DNA from: CAVSRC01 sp963798195
GTDB lineage: Bacteria > Pseudomonadota > Alphaproteobacteria > Rhizobiales > Kaistiaceae
Assembly: GCA_963798195.1 (NCBI GenBank)
Contig: CAWCSF010000001.1
Span: forward strand, 202,262-266,261
Length of the DNA stretch: 64,000 nucleotides
Reading direction: 5' to 3'
Within the stretch, counting starts at the first letter, position 1, and every line of letters starts with the position of its first letter. The notes under the pieces were generated by a model, which had not been told where the DNA came from, searched no databases, and saw nothing but the letters and a program-made list of their open reading frames with translations. Positions 17,589-27,921 of this stretch are shown here, piece after piece. A program made the position numbers and the translations under genes.

Positions 17589-18083
17589 ATGCGGAAGGAC
17601 AGCCCGAGCCGGACCGAACGCGGCCAGACGGTGGAAACCGTGGAGGAGGGCGTCGGCGTCCAGCTGGGGGCACTCGGCACGTTCATCGGCTTCCATCTGA
17701 GGCTGGCGCAGGATGCTTCGTTCCGTGCCTTCGCGCGGCACGTCGGTGCTCGCGATCTGCAGCCCGGCCGCTTCGCCGCGATGAGTGTGATCCATAACAA
17801 TCCGGGCATCACGCAGGCCGGGCTCGGCCGCACCATCGCGCGCGACAAGTCTTCGGTCACGCCGCTGATCCAGGAACTCGAGAAGCGCGGGCTGGTCAAG
17901 CGCGAGCGCTCGCGCTCCGACCGGCGGAGCGTCACGCTGACGCTGACGGCGGCCGGCGAGGCGATGCTGCGCCGTTTACAGGCCCATGCGATCGAGCATG
18001 ACCGGAAGCTCGACCGCATCGTCGGAGAGCAGAAGCCGGAATTCATCCGGCTGCTCAAGAAGATCGCGGACGACCTGACATAG
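17589..18083 (+). CDS. MarR-family transcriptional regulator
   Basis: 164 aa winged-helix regulator. The recognition region reads NNPGITQAGLGRTIARDKSSVTPLIQELEKRGLVKRERS, with the wing RSDRRSVTLTLTAAGE, as in MarR proteins that bind aromatic ligands. I prefer the ATG at 17589, preceded by GGAGTG; upstream in-frame sequence adds 23 residues without family character. Only 31 bp separate it from the ThDP enzyme, so the two should share a promoter. Likely effector: an aromatic acid handled by this cluster (inference). Confidence 0.88.
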   Translation: MRKDSPSRTERGQTVETVEEGVGVQLGALGTFIGFHLRLAQDASFRAFARHVGARDLQPGRFAAMSVIHNNPGITQAGLGRTIARDKSSVTPLIQELEKRGLVKRERSRSDRRSVTLTLTAAGEAMLRRLQAHAIEHDRKLDRIVGEQKPEFIRLLKKIADDLT

Positions 18084-18114
18084 GCCCCTGGCAGGCGAGT
18101 GGGAGTTTCGACCG

Positions 18115-19829
18115 ATGTACACCGCCAGCATGGCCCTGCTCGATGCGCTGATCGAAGCCGGCGTCAGCCACATCTTCGCGAATTTCGGCAGCGACCATCC
18201 CGGCCTGATCGAGGCGATCGCGACCGCGCGCGCCACCGGCAAGATCATCCCGACCATCATCACCTGTCCCAACGAGATGGTCGCGCTGAGCTGCGCCCAC
18301 GGCTTCGCCCAGGTCAGCGGTCGTGCCCAGGCGGTCATCGTTCACGTCGATTGCGGCACGCAGGCGCTGGCCGGCGCGGTCCATAACGCCGCCCGCGGGC
18401 GCATCCCCGTCTTCATCTTCGCCGGTCTCTCGCCCGCGACGCAGGAGGGCGAGGCCGTCGGGAGCCGCAACGAGTTCATCCACTGGCTGCAGGACGTGGC
18501 GGACCAGCGCGGCATCGTCCGGCCTTACGTCAAATACGAGAACGAGATCCGCAATCCCGGCAACGTCAAGCAGATCGTCCACCGCGCGTTGCAGATCGCC
18601 AAAAGCGAGCCGCGGGGGCCGGTCTATGTCGTCGCCGCGCGCGAGGTGCTTCGACGGCGAGTCGAAGCCGGTCGCCATCGATACGGCGCGCTGGCAGCCG
18701 ATCGGGGAAGAGGCGCTGACCGGTGACGTCGTCCGCACGATCGTCGAGCGTCTCGCCGGCGCGCACCGGCCGCTGGTCGTCACGTCCTACGTCGGCCGCA
18801 AGCACGCGGCGGTCGAGGAACTGGTCCGTCTGTGCAACCGGCTCGGCATCGGCGTGCTGGAGTCGGCGCCGAGCCTACATGAACTATCCGCATTCCGACC
18901 CGCTCTATCAGGGCAACCACTGGAACCATCCGTTCCAGAACGCGGCACTGGCGGAGGCCGACGTCGTCCTCGTCCTCGACAGCGACGTGCCCTGGGTGCC
19001 GAATGTCAGCCGGCCGAACGACAGCGCCACGATCTTCCACATCGATACCGATCCGCTGAAGCCGTCGATGCCGCTCTGGTACATCACGCCCACGGGACGT
19101 ACCGCGCCGATGCGCTGACCGCGCTTCGCCAGATGAACGCCTGGCTCGACGCGGCGAAGATCGATAGGGACGCGGCAGACGCGCGCCGCCGTCATTACGC
19201 GCGCCGCCATGCGACCCGCTCGGCCGACCTGCTGGCGCAGGAACGCGGCGGCGACGTCATCACGCCGGAATACCTGACCGCCTGCCTGCGCAGCCAGATC
19301 GGCGAGGACGCCATCGTCCTCAACGAGGGCATCACCAACTATCACGTCATCTTCGACCATCTGGCGCGGGCGCTGCCCGGCACGATCTTCACCAGCGGCG
19401 GCTCGTCGCTCGGCTGGAGCGGCGGCGCCGCGATCGGCGCGAAGCTTGCTGTATCCCGAGCAAGACAGTCGTCGCGCTCACCGGCGACGGCTCGTACCTG
19501 TTCTCGATTCCCTCGACGGTGCACTGGATGGCGCGGCGCTACCGCACGCCTTTCCTCACGGTCATCTACAACAATGGTGGCTGGAAGGCGCCGAAGCTTC
19601 TCGGCGCTCGCCGTCCACCCGGACGGGCACGCCAGCCGTGCCGCCGATATCGACGTCGGTTTCGACCCGCCGCCCGACTATGTCGGCGATTGCCGCGGCG
19701 GCCGGCGGCGCCTTCGCCCGCAAGGTGCTGCGTGCGGAGGAGCTGGAGGATGCGATCGGCGAGGCTTTGGATGCCGTGCGCAAGCAGAAGAGGGCGGCAG
19801 TTCTCGATGTCGTATTGCCCCATTTCTAG
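18115..19829 (+). pseudogene. ThDP-dependent 2-oxo acid decarboxylase/acetolactate-synthase-like enzyme; frame broken seven times
   Basis: Reconstructed across frame breaks, this is one complete thiamine-diphosphate enzyme of about 570 aa. The N-terminal PYR domain has the catalytic Glu in CPNEMVALSCAHG, and the C-terminal domain has the ThDP/Mg motif GDGSYLF...YNNGG. Breaks lie near 18649, 18875, 19084, 19451, 19458, 19600 and 19688. All fall at third codon positions, and five of the six insertions place two synonymous third bases side by side. I therefore think the real gene is intact. Given its neighbours (aldehyde dehydrogenase, pobA) a benzoylformate-decarboxylase-like role is plausible, but the substrate is not readable from the sequence. 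Confidence 0.78.
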
Positions 19830-19878
19830 GGAAGCGGCATCAAACGCAGGGGAGGGTTTCGGCAGTACGGACAATCCT

Positions 19879-19926
19879 ATGGCTTTGAAAGCCATGGCTC
19901 GGTTATGGTTTGGACCAAAACCAATT
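19879..19926. promoter_or_regulatory. Operator-like sites upstream of dctP (copy 2 plus an ATGGCT palindrome)
   Basis: At 19903-19926 the motif seen at 17513 recurs (GTTTG-GACC-AAAAC, one core mismatch, flanked by ATG on the left). Just upstream, 19879-19895 is a separate perfect inverted repeat, ATGGCT-TTGAA-AGCCAT. The dctP start is 138 bp further on. Confidence 0.5.
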
Positions 19927-20063
19927 TCCTTTGGCTTGCGTTTCGCGCGCCGCCACGTGACGTTGGGACAGGGAGACTGAGATCGGCTGATGCGGTCGCT
20001 GGAGGGCGCCGCGAACCGATCCGGAGCAAGGCCCGCAAGGGCCGTCTTTAGGAGGAAACACGA

Positions 20064-21114
20064 ATGATCGATCGCAGAAAATTTCTGGGCGGTGCCGCCA
20101 CCGCAGCGGTTGCGGCGCCTTTCGTTCTGCGCCGCGCCTGCGCGGCCAATCCGGAATTCACCTGAAGCTGCACCATCTTCTCGGGCCAAGGCGCCGGCCC
20201 AGACCAAGATGCTGGAGCCTTTCGCCGAACGCATCTTCAAGGACTCCGACGGCCGCGTGAAGATCGACATCTACCCGGCGATGTCGCTCGGCGGCGCGCC
20301 GCCGCAGCTCGTCCGCCAGGTCGCCGACGGCGTCGTCGACATCATCTGGACGGTCAACGGCTACACGCCGAGCCTCTTCCCGCGCAGTGAGGTGTTCGAG
20401 CTGCCGACGATCTTCACCAACGACATCAAGGCGACCAACCTCGCCATGCGCGACATGTTCGACCAGTATCTGGCCGACGAGTTCAAGGACGTCCACGTCC
20501 TGTGGCTGCACGTCCATGCCGGCCAGGCCATCCAGATGGCCGACAAGCTGGTGCGCAAGCCCGAGGACATCGACCGGCCTGAAGATCCGCGTGCCCGGCC
20601 CGACCGGCAACGCCGTCGTCGAGGCGCTCGGCGCGACGCCGGTCGACCATGCCGGTGCCGGACCTGCCGCAGGCGCTCACCACCCACGTCGTCGATGGTG
20701 CGCTGATCCCGTGGGAAATCATCCCGGCGCTGAAGCTCCAGGACGTCGACCAAGTACCACATCGAGGGGCAGAACAACTGGCGTCTCGGCACCACCACCT
20801 TCCAGGTCACCATGAACAAGAACACCTGGGAGAAGCTGCCCGACGACCTCAAGGAGGTCTTCAACAAGGCCACCGACGAAACCTGGCTGAAGACCGTCGG
20901 CGACGTGTGGCGCGCCAGCGACGACGGCGGCATCAAGATCGCCGTCGATGCCGGCAACGAGCACATCGTGCTCACCGCCGAGGAGACCGCGGCCTTCGAG
21001 ACGGCGCTGGCTCCGGTGGTCGATCGCTGGGTCAAGGAGCGCACGGCGCAGGGCATCGACGCCAAGGGCCTGGTTGACGCGGCCAAGGCGGCGATCGCCA
21101 AACACAGCGCGTGA
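20064..21114 (+). pseudogene. dctP: TRAP transporter solute-binding protein DctP; frame broken five times
   Basis: Periplasmic receptor of a TRAP transporter. It opens with a Tat-like signal (DRRKFLGGAATAAVAAPFVL) after a strong AGGAGG. The joined product shows LKLHHLLGPKAPAQTKML, LGGAPPQLVRQVADGVVDI and LKIRVPGPTGNAVVEALG, all typical DctP segments, ending near AAIAKHSA. Breaks lie near 20161, 20187, 20575, 20645 and 20748. Two lack a third base, and two show GT followed by C and G, again both valine codons. The family binds carboxylates, including aromatic acids; the ligand is unknown. Confidence 0.8.
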
Positions 21115-21679
21115 GCTTCGCCTATCACGACGATCAGGGCGGGGCCTCCGGGCCCCGTCCCTTGCACGTGGCAGGCGCGGCTGGTTCGCGTCCTGCGGCG
21201 GATCATCCGCTATTGGGCGCTGTTCGGCGGCCTCATCGTCGTCGGCGCTGGTGCTGCTGACGGCCGCGAGCGCCATCTCCAACCTGCTCGTCGACCGCCC
21301 GTTCCCGGGCGACTACGAACTGACCAAGCACTTCATCGCGGTCGCCATCTTCGCCTTCCTGCCCTACTGCCAGCTCACCGGCGCCAACGTCACCGTCGAC
21401 ATCTTCACCGAAGGCATGAGCGAGCGCGCCAAGGCGGCGATGGTCGCCTTCTCCTCGCTTTTCGCCATCGCCTTCGCGCTGCTGCTCTGCGCCAGATGTG
21501 GTCGGCTTCATCGACTATCGCTTCCGCTATCCGGAGACGACCGCGACGCTGCACGTTCCCGCTGTGGACGGCGTTTCCGCCGGCGCTGTTCTCGCTGGCG
21601 CTGCTGCTGATCGCCGGCATCATCACGGCCTATCGAAGGCGTGGCGGGGCATGCGCGCCGCGCCGCTCGGCGCCGCTAG
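21111..21679 (+). pseudogene. dctQ: TRAP transporter small permease DctQ; frame broken several times
   Basis: Small membrane subunit with four helices: YWALFGGLIVVALVLLTA, then the conserved NLLVDRPFPGDYELTKHF stretch, FLPYCQLTGANVTVDIFTE, and FPPALFSLALLLIAGI. It ends at TAG 21679, 10 bp before dctM. Frame changes near 21243, 21492, 21500, 21560 and 21633 are needed to join it. The start is unclear; a GTG overlapping the dctP stop (GTGA at 21111) is the best candidate, but one further frame change before 21181 would be required. Confidence 0.65.
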
Positions 21680-21689
21680 CGCCGCGCAG

Positions 21690-23018
21690 ATGGAGGCCAG
21701 CTTCCTCATCGGTCTGGTCGGGCTGCTCGCGCTTCTGGCGCTGATCGCGGTGCGCGTGCCGATCGCCTACACGATGATCCTGGTCGGCGCCGTCGGCATC
21801 AGCCTCCAGTCCGGCCCGGCGATCGTGCTCTACCAGCTCAAGGATCTCGCCTACTCGCAGTTCTCCAATCTACGACCTGTCGGTCCTGCCCATGTTCATC
21901 CTCATGGGCGGGCTCGCGTCGCGCTGCGGCCTCAGCCGCGACCTGTTCCGCGCCGCCGATGCCTGGCTCGGGCGCTTCAAGCGGCGGCGTGGCGATGGCG
22001 GCGGTCGCCGCCTGCGGCGGCTTCGGCGCGGTCTGCGGCTCCTCGACTGCCACCGCCTCGACCATGGGCGTCGTCGCCCTGCCGGAGCTGCGCCGCTACA
22101 ACTATTCCCCGTCGCTGGCCACCGGCACCATCGCCGCCGGCGGCACGCTCGGCATCCTGATTCCGCCCTCGGTGGTGCTGATCGTCTACGCCATCATCGT
22201 CGAGGCGAACGTCGTCACCCTGTTCGAGGCGGCGCTGTTGCCCGGCCTGCTGGCCGTTGTCATGTTCCTGCTCACCATCGGCATCTACGTTCGTCTGGTG
22301 CCCGAGTCCGGTCCGCCAGGGCGTGCCGTTCGCGCGGCAGGAATTCATCTCCGCCACGCTGGCCGTGATTCCGGTCTTCGTCATCTTCGTCATCGTCATC
22401 GGCGGCATCTATGCCGGCCTCTACAACCCGACCCCCGCCGGCGCCATCGGCGTCTTCCTGGTCGCCGCCTATGGCTACGCCCGTCGGCGGCTGAGCTTCC
22501 GCGACACCATCGACGCGCTGCTCGAGACGGCGCGCACCAGCGGCATGATCTTCCTCATCCTGCTCGGCGCGGCGCTGCTTTCCATCTTCATGGCGCGCGC
22601 CGGCGTCCCCCAGGCCGCGGCCGCGCTGCTCCAGGGCAGCGGCCTGCCGCCGCTCGCGATCCTCGCGCTGGTCATCGTCATCTTCATCGTCCTCGGCATG
22701 CTGATGGACAGCCTGTCCATGATCATCCTGGCGATCCCGTTCTTCTGGCCGATGATTTCCGGCCTCGATTTCGGCATGCCCGAAGACGATCTCAAGATCT
22801 GGTTCGGCATCATCGCGCTGGTCGTGGTGGAACTCGGGCTGATCACGCCGCCGGTCGGCCTCAACGTCTTCATCATCAATTCGCTCGCGCCCGACGTGCC
22901 CATGCGCGAGACCTTCAAGGGCGTCATTCCGTTCTTCCTGTCGGAAATTGTCCGCGTGACGATTCTGGTCGCATTCCCGGTCATCTCGCTGGCGCTGCCG
23001 CACCTTCTCAACGGGTAG
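21690..23018 (+). pseudogene. dctM: TRAP transporter large permease DctM; frame broken three times
   Basis: Large membrane subunit of about 440 aa when joined, carrying substrate with sodium. Hallmarks include RVPIAYTMILVGAVG, LPMFILMGGLASRCGLS, GGFGAVCGSSTATASTMG, LGILIPPSVVLIVYAII and the C-terminal ITPPVGLNVFIINSLAP. Breaks are near 21870 (AAT then C), 21982 and 22310 (TCC then G). Two of these place synonymous third bases side by side. The gene ends at 23018, 211 bp before livK. Confidence 0.8.
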
Positions 23019-23062
23019 CTCCGTTGACACCTCTCAGGGCGTCGCGGACAATGATCGGATAA

Positions 23063-23086
23063 CGAACACTTGTTCGATTATCGAAC
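23063..23086. promoter_or_regulatory. IclR/PcaR-type palindrome upstream of livK
   Basis: 23072-23086 is a 15-bp palindrome GTTCGAT-T-ATCGAAC, differing at two positions from the PcaR/IclR-type site GTTCGATAATCGCAC known from protocatechuate-pathway genes of Pseudomonas. An overlapping CGAAC-ACTT-GTTCG repeat starts at 23063. No IclR gene lies in this window. Confidence 0.5.
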
Positions 23087-23109
23087 GCAGTCGTGTTCGG
23101 ATTTCCGGA

Positions 23110-23133
23110 ATTTGGTTTGAAGCCAAACAAATC
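23110..23133. promoter_or_regulatory. Operator-like palindrome upstream of livK (copy 3)
   Basis: GTTTG-AAGC-CAAAC with TTTG on the left and AAAT on the right, the third copy of the motif at 17513 and 19903. It lies 97 bp before the livK start and about 25 bp after the IclR-type palindrome. Confidence 0.55.
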
Positions 23134-23229
23134 GCTCGACGGAAGAAGGCGTTTTCCGGCACACTTGGGACGACGGATTGCGGTGAGGGAGAAGCCCGCG
23201 TTCGCACAACTCCAGGGAGGGAGAACCAC

Positions 23230-24442
23230 ATGTTCAAACTTGCTTCGACGATTGCGGTCGGCGCCATCGCCGGATTGCTGCTCGGCGGCGCCGCTCTTGC
23301 GCAGGACAAGATCAAGATCGGCTACGCCGTCTCGCTGACCGGCCCCAACGCGGCCGGCGCCGGCATCACCACCGTGCCGAACTACAAGCTCTGGTTCCAC
23401 GACATCGAGGCCGCCGGCGGTCTCAAGCTCGGCGACAAGCGTCGTGCCGGTCGAGGTCGTCGCGTATGACGACCAGTCCAGCAACGAGGAGCTGATCAAG
23501 GCGGTCGAGCGCCTCGTGAACCAGGACAAGGTCGACCTGCTGCTGTCGCCCTGGGGCACGGGCATGAACCTCGCGGTCGGCCCGACCTTCAACAAATACG
23601 GCTATCCGCATCTGGCGGCGACCGCCGCCACCGATCACGCCTACGAGATGGCGCAGCGCTGGCCCAATTCGTTCTGGATGCTGGGCACCTCCACCATGGG
23701 CGCGAACGCGCTGGTCGAGGTGCTGACCAAGCTGAAGGACGGCGGCAAGATCAACAGCAAGGTCGCCATGGTCAGCGTCGCCGATGCCTTCGGCATCGAG
23801 CTTTCCGCCGCGGCGCGCCCGGCGCTCGCCAAGGCCGGCTTCGAGCTCGCCATGGACGAGAGCTACCCGATCACCACGCAGGATTTCTCGCAGCTCATCA
23901 ACGCCGCCAAGGCAACCGGCGCCGACACCTTCGTCGCCTTCAGCTATCCGCCGGATACGTTCGGCCTGTCGGGAACGGCGGTGGCGCTGCAGTACAATCC
24001 GCCCGCCTTCTACACCGCGGTCGGCACCGCCTTCACGATCTACAAGGACGCCATCATGCACGACAACGTCGATGGCGTGCTCGGCATCGGCGGCGTCAAC
24101 GTCGACGATCCGAAGTTCCAGGAGTACCGCAAGCGCCACCTCGAGGTGACCGGCCAGGAGCCCGATCGCTGGGCGAGCCCGGTGACCTACGCCAGCCTCC
24201 AGATGCTCCAGCAGGCGATCGAGCGCGTCGGCAAGATCGACCGCGAGGCGATCATCAAGGAGCTGCAGACCGGCACGTTCGAAACGGTCTCCGGCACGAT
24301 CAAGCTCGACCGCAACGTGAACACCCACGTCTGGTGGGCGGGCCAGTGGCAGAACGGCGATTTCCACGGGCTTGCCCCGGCCGACATGGGCGGCGCCAAG
24401 GAGCCGATCGCCCCGAAGCCGGCCTGGAAGGCCGCGAAGTAG
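23230..24442 (+). CDS. ABC transporter substrate-binding protein, LivK/HAAT type; frame broken once
   Basis: Periplasmic binding protein of about 400 aa with a signal peptide (FKLASTIAVGAIAGLLLGGAALAQ) and a GGGAGGGAG ribosome-binding site. IGYAVSLTGPNAAGAGITT, VEVVAYDDQSSNEELIKAVERLV and TTQDFSQLINAAKATGADTF are typical of family 5 receptors. Members next to aromatic genes often bind aromatic acids, so a substrate such as a phenylglyoxylate or hydroxybenzoate is plausible (inference). The single break at 23442-23443 reads CG then T and C before GTG, that is, both arginine codons CGT and CGC. Confidence 0.85.
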
Positions 24443-24495
24443 GCGACCTCAAAGACCGCGATGTGGATCAGCCGAAGCGGCTCCCCCGATCTCAA

Positions 24496-24516
24496 CCTCC
24501 CCCCTTGCGGGGGAGG
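24496..24516. repeat. CCTCCCC-type intergenic palindrome, copy 1
   Basis: CCTCCCCC-CTTGC-GGGGGAGG between livK and livH. Related palindromes occur at 27903 and 29578. It could act as a processing or attenuation hairpin within the operon. Confidence 0.6.
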
Positions 24517-24581
24517 GCTTCGCGCCTTGGCGAGCAGAGCGAGCTTAGGCGCGGAGGGAGAGGGGTGAGGGCACGGCAGCC

Positions 24582-25455
24582 ATGATCGCCGTCGATATCA
24601 TCGTCTCGGGGATCATCCTCGGCGGCATGTACGCCATGGTCGCGCTCGGGCTGACGCTGCAATACGGCGTCGCCCGCATCATGAACCTCGCCTACGGCGA
24701 ATTTCTCATCGCCGGCGCCTTCGCTGCGTGGTGGCTCTATGCCGCCCATGCGGTCAGCCCGATTGTCGGGCCTTGTCATCATCGTGCCGGTCGCCTTCGC
24801 GGTGAACTGGATCGTCTACGAAGTGCTGCTGATGCCGCTGGTGCGCCGCGCCCGCCACCGCGAGCAGCTCGAAGCGGATTCGATCCTCTTCACCTTCGGC
24901 CTGCTCTTCGTCATGCAGGGCATCGGCCTCGCCACCTTCGGCAACCAGCTCTACAGCTACGTTTATCTCGCCGTTCCCGCCGATATCCTCGGGCTGACGG
25001 TGCCCGCCAACCGGCTGGTCGCCGCCGGCTTCGCGCTGGCCATCGGCATCGGCCTCTATCTCCTGCTCACCCACACGCGCTTCGGCACCGCCGTGCGCGC
25101 CGTCGCCGTCGATCCGCGCTCGGCGCGGCTCGTCGGTATCGATGTCACCCGCGTCTCCGGCCTCGCCTTCGCCGCCGGCGGTGCGCTCTGCGCTGCGGGC
25201 GGTGCGCTGGTGTCGATGTTCCTCACCTTCAGCGTCTCCGGCGGCGTCATCTTCACCATGAAGGCGCTGGTCGTCGTCATTCTCGGCGGCGCCGGCAATC
25301 TGCTCGGCACGCTCATCGCCGGCCTCATTCTCGGCGTTGCCGAGATCGCGGTCGCGCGGCTCGTCGATCCCGGTCTCACGCTCGCCGCCAACTTCGCGAT
25401 CTTCCTCGCCGTGCTGCTCTTCCGGCCGACCGGCCTGTTCGGACGCTCGGCGTGA
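24582..25455 (+). CDS. livH: ABC transporter permease, LivH type; frame broken once
   Basis: Branched-chain-type inner-membrane permease of about 290 aa. VSGIILGGMYAMVALGLTLQYGVARIMNLAYGEF at the N-terminus, RAVAVDPRSARLVGIDV in the middle and VVILGGAGNLLGTLIAGLILG near the end are diagnostic. The break at 24770-24771 reads GG then G and C before CTT, both glycine codons. Its TGA overlaps the GTG of the next gene (GTGA), showing translational coupling. Confidence 0.87.
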
Positions 25456-27146
25456 GCGCCACGCGTCTCTGGCTGCCGCCGCTGATTGTCGTGGTGGTCG
25501 CCGCGCTCGTCGCCTTTCCGTTCTTCGCCAACGGCTACTACCTCTCCTTCGGCATCAACATGATGCAGTACGTCGTGCTGGCGACCGCCTGGGCGCTGTT
25601 CTCCGGGCCGACGCGCTATGTCTCGCTGGCGACGGCTGCCTTCTTCGGCGTCGGCGCCTACACCATGGCGGTGCTCTCCGAGGCCCTGCCGCTTCCGGCG
25701 GTGATCGCGGTCGCGGCGCTCATCGGCGTGGCGGTCGCCCTCGTTGTCGGCCTCGCGACGCTGCGCCTGCGCGGCATCTTCTTCGTCATTTTCACGTTCG
25801 GCTTGGCCGAACTCATTCGGCAGATCGTCACCTGGTACGAGATCAAGGTCTCGCACACCGTCGGCCGCTACATCTTCCTGGACATCAGCCAGGAGCAGAT
25901 CTTCTGGGAGCTGCTCGGCCTCGGCGTTCTCGTCTTCCTCGTCGGCTGGCTGATCGGCCGCTCGCGCCTCGGCCTCGCGATGAACGTCATCGGCAACGAC
26001 GAGACCGTCGCCCGCCATGTCGCCATCAACACCACCGCGGCCAAGCTGATCCTCTTTGCCGTCAGCGCCGCCTTCATCAGCGCCACCGGCGCCATCATGG
26101 CCCCGCGCTGGACCTACATCGACCCGGCGCTCGCCTTCAATCCGATGCTCTCCTTCCAGGTGGTCATCATGGCGCTGCTCGGCGGCGCCGGCGTGCTCTA
26201 TGGCCCGCTTTTCGGCGTCGTGCCGCTGGTCATCATCCTCGAGACCATCTCCGTCAATTTCCCCAACCACTTCTCCATCGTCCTCGGCGTCGTCTTCATC
26301 GTCATCGTCTATTTCCTGCCCGATGGCGTCGTCGGCCTCGTCAATCGCTGGCGGCAGGGTGGCTTCCGCGCCCTTGTGACGACCGGCGACACGGCGCGTA
26401 TGCCGCCCGGCCCCGGCGGTGGCGCGCTGCTTGAGGTCGAGGGCCTGCGCAAGGCGTTCGGCGGTCTTGTCGCGGTCAGCGATCTCAGCCTGTCGGTGGG
26501 GCAGGGCGAGATCCTCGGCCTCATCGGCCCGAATGGCTCCGGCAAGACGACCGTGCTCAACCTCATCTCCGGCGCGCTGAAGCCGGACGGCGGGTCGATC
26601 CGCCTGCGCGGCCATACGATCTCCGGCCTCCCCGCCAACCAGATCGCGCGCCTCGGCGTCGCCCGCACGTTCCAGCTTGTCCGCGTGCTGGAATCGCTGA
26701 GCTGCCGCGACAATGTCATCGCCGGCCTTGCCTTCCGCCACAAGCCGCTGTGGGGCGCCGCCGCCCGCCAGCGCGCCGATGTCCTGCTCGATCGCGTCGG
26801 TCTCGGCCCGCGCGCCGATGTGCCGGCGGGCGCGTTGACCTATATCGACCAGAAACGGCTGGAACTCGCCCGTGCCCTGGCGCTCGATCCCGAACTTCTG
26901 CTCCTCGACGAGTGGCTCGCCGGGCTCAACGCGCGCGAACTCGGCATCGGCGTTGCGCTCATTCATTCGTTGCGTCAGGAAGGGCTCACCGTCATTCTGG
27001 TCGAGCACGTCATGGACGCCATCCGCTCGCTCTGCGATCGCTGCGTCGTCATGAATGCCGGCCAGAAGATCGCCGACGGGTCGCCGCAGGACGTGCTCGC
27101 CGACCGCGAGGTCATCGCCGCCTATATCGGAGATGCCGTTGCTTAG
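25452..27146 (+). CDS. LivM-LivG fusion: ABC permease joined to ATPase
   Basis: One 564 aa polypeptide combining two transporter subunits. Residues about 1-305 are a LivM permease (FGINMMQYVVLATAWALF, SLATAAFFGVGAYTMAVL, GGAGVLYGPLFGVVPLVII). Residues about 325-564 are a LivG ATPase with Walker A GPNGSGKTT, a degenerate signature (LTYIDQKRLELARAL, as is normal for LivG) and Walker B LLLLDEW. The joint is a short Gly/Pro linker (ARMPPGPGGG). It starts with GTG at 25452. It couples LivH and LivF in the same operon. Confidence 0.9.
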   Translation: MSATRLWLPPLIVVVVAALVAFPFFANGYYLSFGINMMQYVVLATAWALFSGPTRYVSLATAAFFGVGAYTMAVLSEALPLPAVIAVAALIGVAVALVVGLATLRLRGIFFVIFTFGLAELIRQIVTWYEIKVSHTVGRYIFLDISQEQIFWELLGLGVLVFLVGWLIGRSRLGLAMNVIGNDETVARHVAINTTAAKLILFAVSAAFISATGAIMAPRWTYIDPALAFNPMLSFQVVIMALLGGAGVLYGPLFGVVPLVIILETISVNFPNHFSIVLGVVFIVIVYFLPDGVVGLVNRWRQGGFRALVTTGDTARMPPGPGGGALLEVEGLRKAFGGLVAVSDLSLSVGQGEILGLIGPNGSGKTTVLNLISGALKPDGGSIRLRGHTISGLPANQIARLGVARTFQLVRVLESLSCRDNVIAGLAFRHKPLWGAAARQRADVLLDRVGLGPRADVPAGALTYIDQKRLELARALALDPELLLLDEWLAGLNARELGIGVALIHSLRQEGLTVILVEHVMDAIRSLCDRCVVMNAGQKIADGSPQDVLADREVIAAYIGDAVA

Positions 27147-27840
27147 GGTCGCCCATGCCGCCGCCTCCTACGGCAAGCACATCGCGCTCGCCGACGTCGA
27201 TCTGCATGTCGATGGCGGCGAGATCGTTGTGATTCTTGGCGCAAATGGCGCCGGCAAGAGCACGCTGCTCCGTGTCATCTCCGGTCTCGTGCCGTTGCTT
27301 CCGGGCGGGTCGGTCACGGTCGGCAGCCGCGAACTCACCGTGCTGCCGCCCCACGAGATCGTCGAGGCCGGCGTCGCGCTGGTGCCGGAGGGCAGGGGCA
27401 TCTTCGGCGACCTCACCGTGCGCGAGAATCTTCAGCTCGGCGCCTATGCCCGCCGCGCGCGCCATTCCGAGAAGAAGAACCTCGAGCGCGTGCTGGAACT
27501 CTTCCCACGTCTCGAAGAGCGCTTCGCGCAGGCCGCGCGCACCATGAGCGGCGGCGAGCAGCAAATGGTGGCCATCGGTCGCGCCATGATGTCGTCGCCG
27601 GAATTCCTGCTCCTCGACGAGCCGTCGCTCGGCCTGTCGCCGCTGCTCGCGCATGAGCTCTTCGAGTCGCTGCTGGAGGTGCGCAAGACCGGCGTCGGCA
27701 TCCTGCTGGTGGAGCAGAACGCCAAGCAGAGCCTGCGCATCGCCGATCGCGGCTACCTCATCGAGACCGGCCGCATCGTCGGCCATGGCGAGGCGCGCGA
27801 CCTCACCGCCAATCCCGCCGTGCGCGAGGCCTATCTCGGC
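27133..27840 (+). CDS. livF: ABC transporter ATP-binding protein LivF; no stop codon before the next gene
   Basis: Second ATPase of the transporter, about 236 aa in its conserved part. Walker A is GANGAGKST, the signature is MSGGEQQMVAIGRAMM, Walker B is FLLLDEPSLGLSP and the H-loop region is ILLVEQNAKQ. The ATG at 27133 overlaps the end of livMG by 14 bp. The frame stays open past the usual LivF end, through an intergenic palindrome, into the aldehyde dehydrogenase and stops only at 29541. I give the end of the conserved domain, not a stop codon. Confidence 0.82.
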
Positions 27841-27902
27841 GTCGGCGGTGTGCATGAGCCGATCGTTATCGACGCTGAAGACGCCAACGGCACGGACCTT
27901 AA

Positions 27903-27921
27903 CCTCCCCCTTGAGGGGAGG
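27903..27921. repeat. CCTCCCC-type intergenic palindrome, copy 2
   Basis: CCTCCCC-CTTGA-GGGGAGG lying between the livF domain and the aldehyde dehydrogenase start. It begins a GC-rich 100-bp stretch (GGCCTCCGACCGAGCGGAG and onward) of the type often found as an interspersed repeat in alphaproteobacteria. It is translated in frame because livF has no stop. Confidence 0.6.

Noticed and set aside
18115..24800. Reading the ThDP, TRAP and Liv genes as a block of true pseudogenes
   Set aside because: All breaks can be placed at third codon positions with two synonymous bases side by side or one lost. Natural decay would also hit first and second positions and create in-frame stops, which I do not see.
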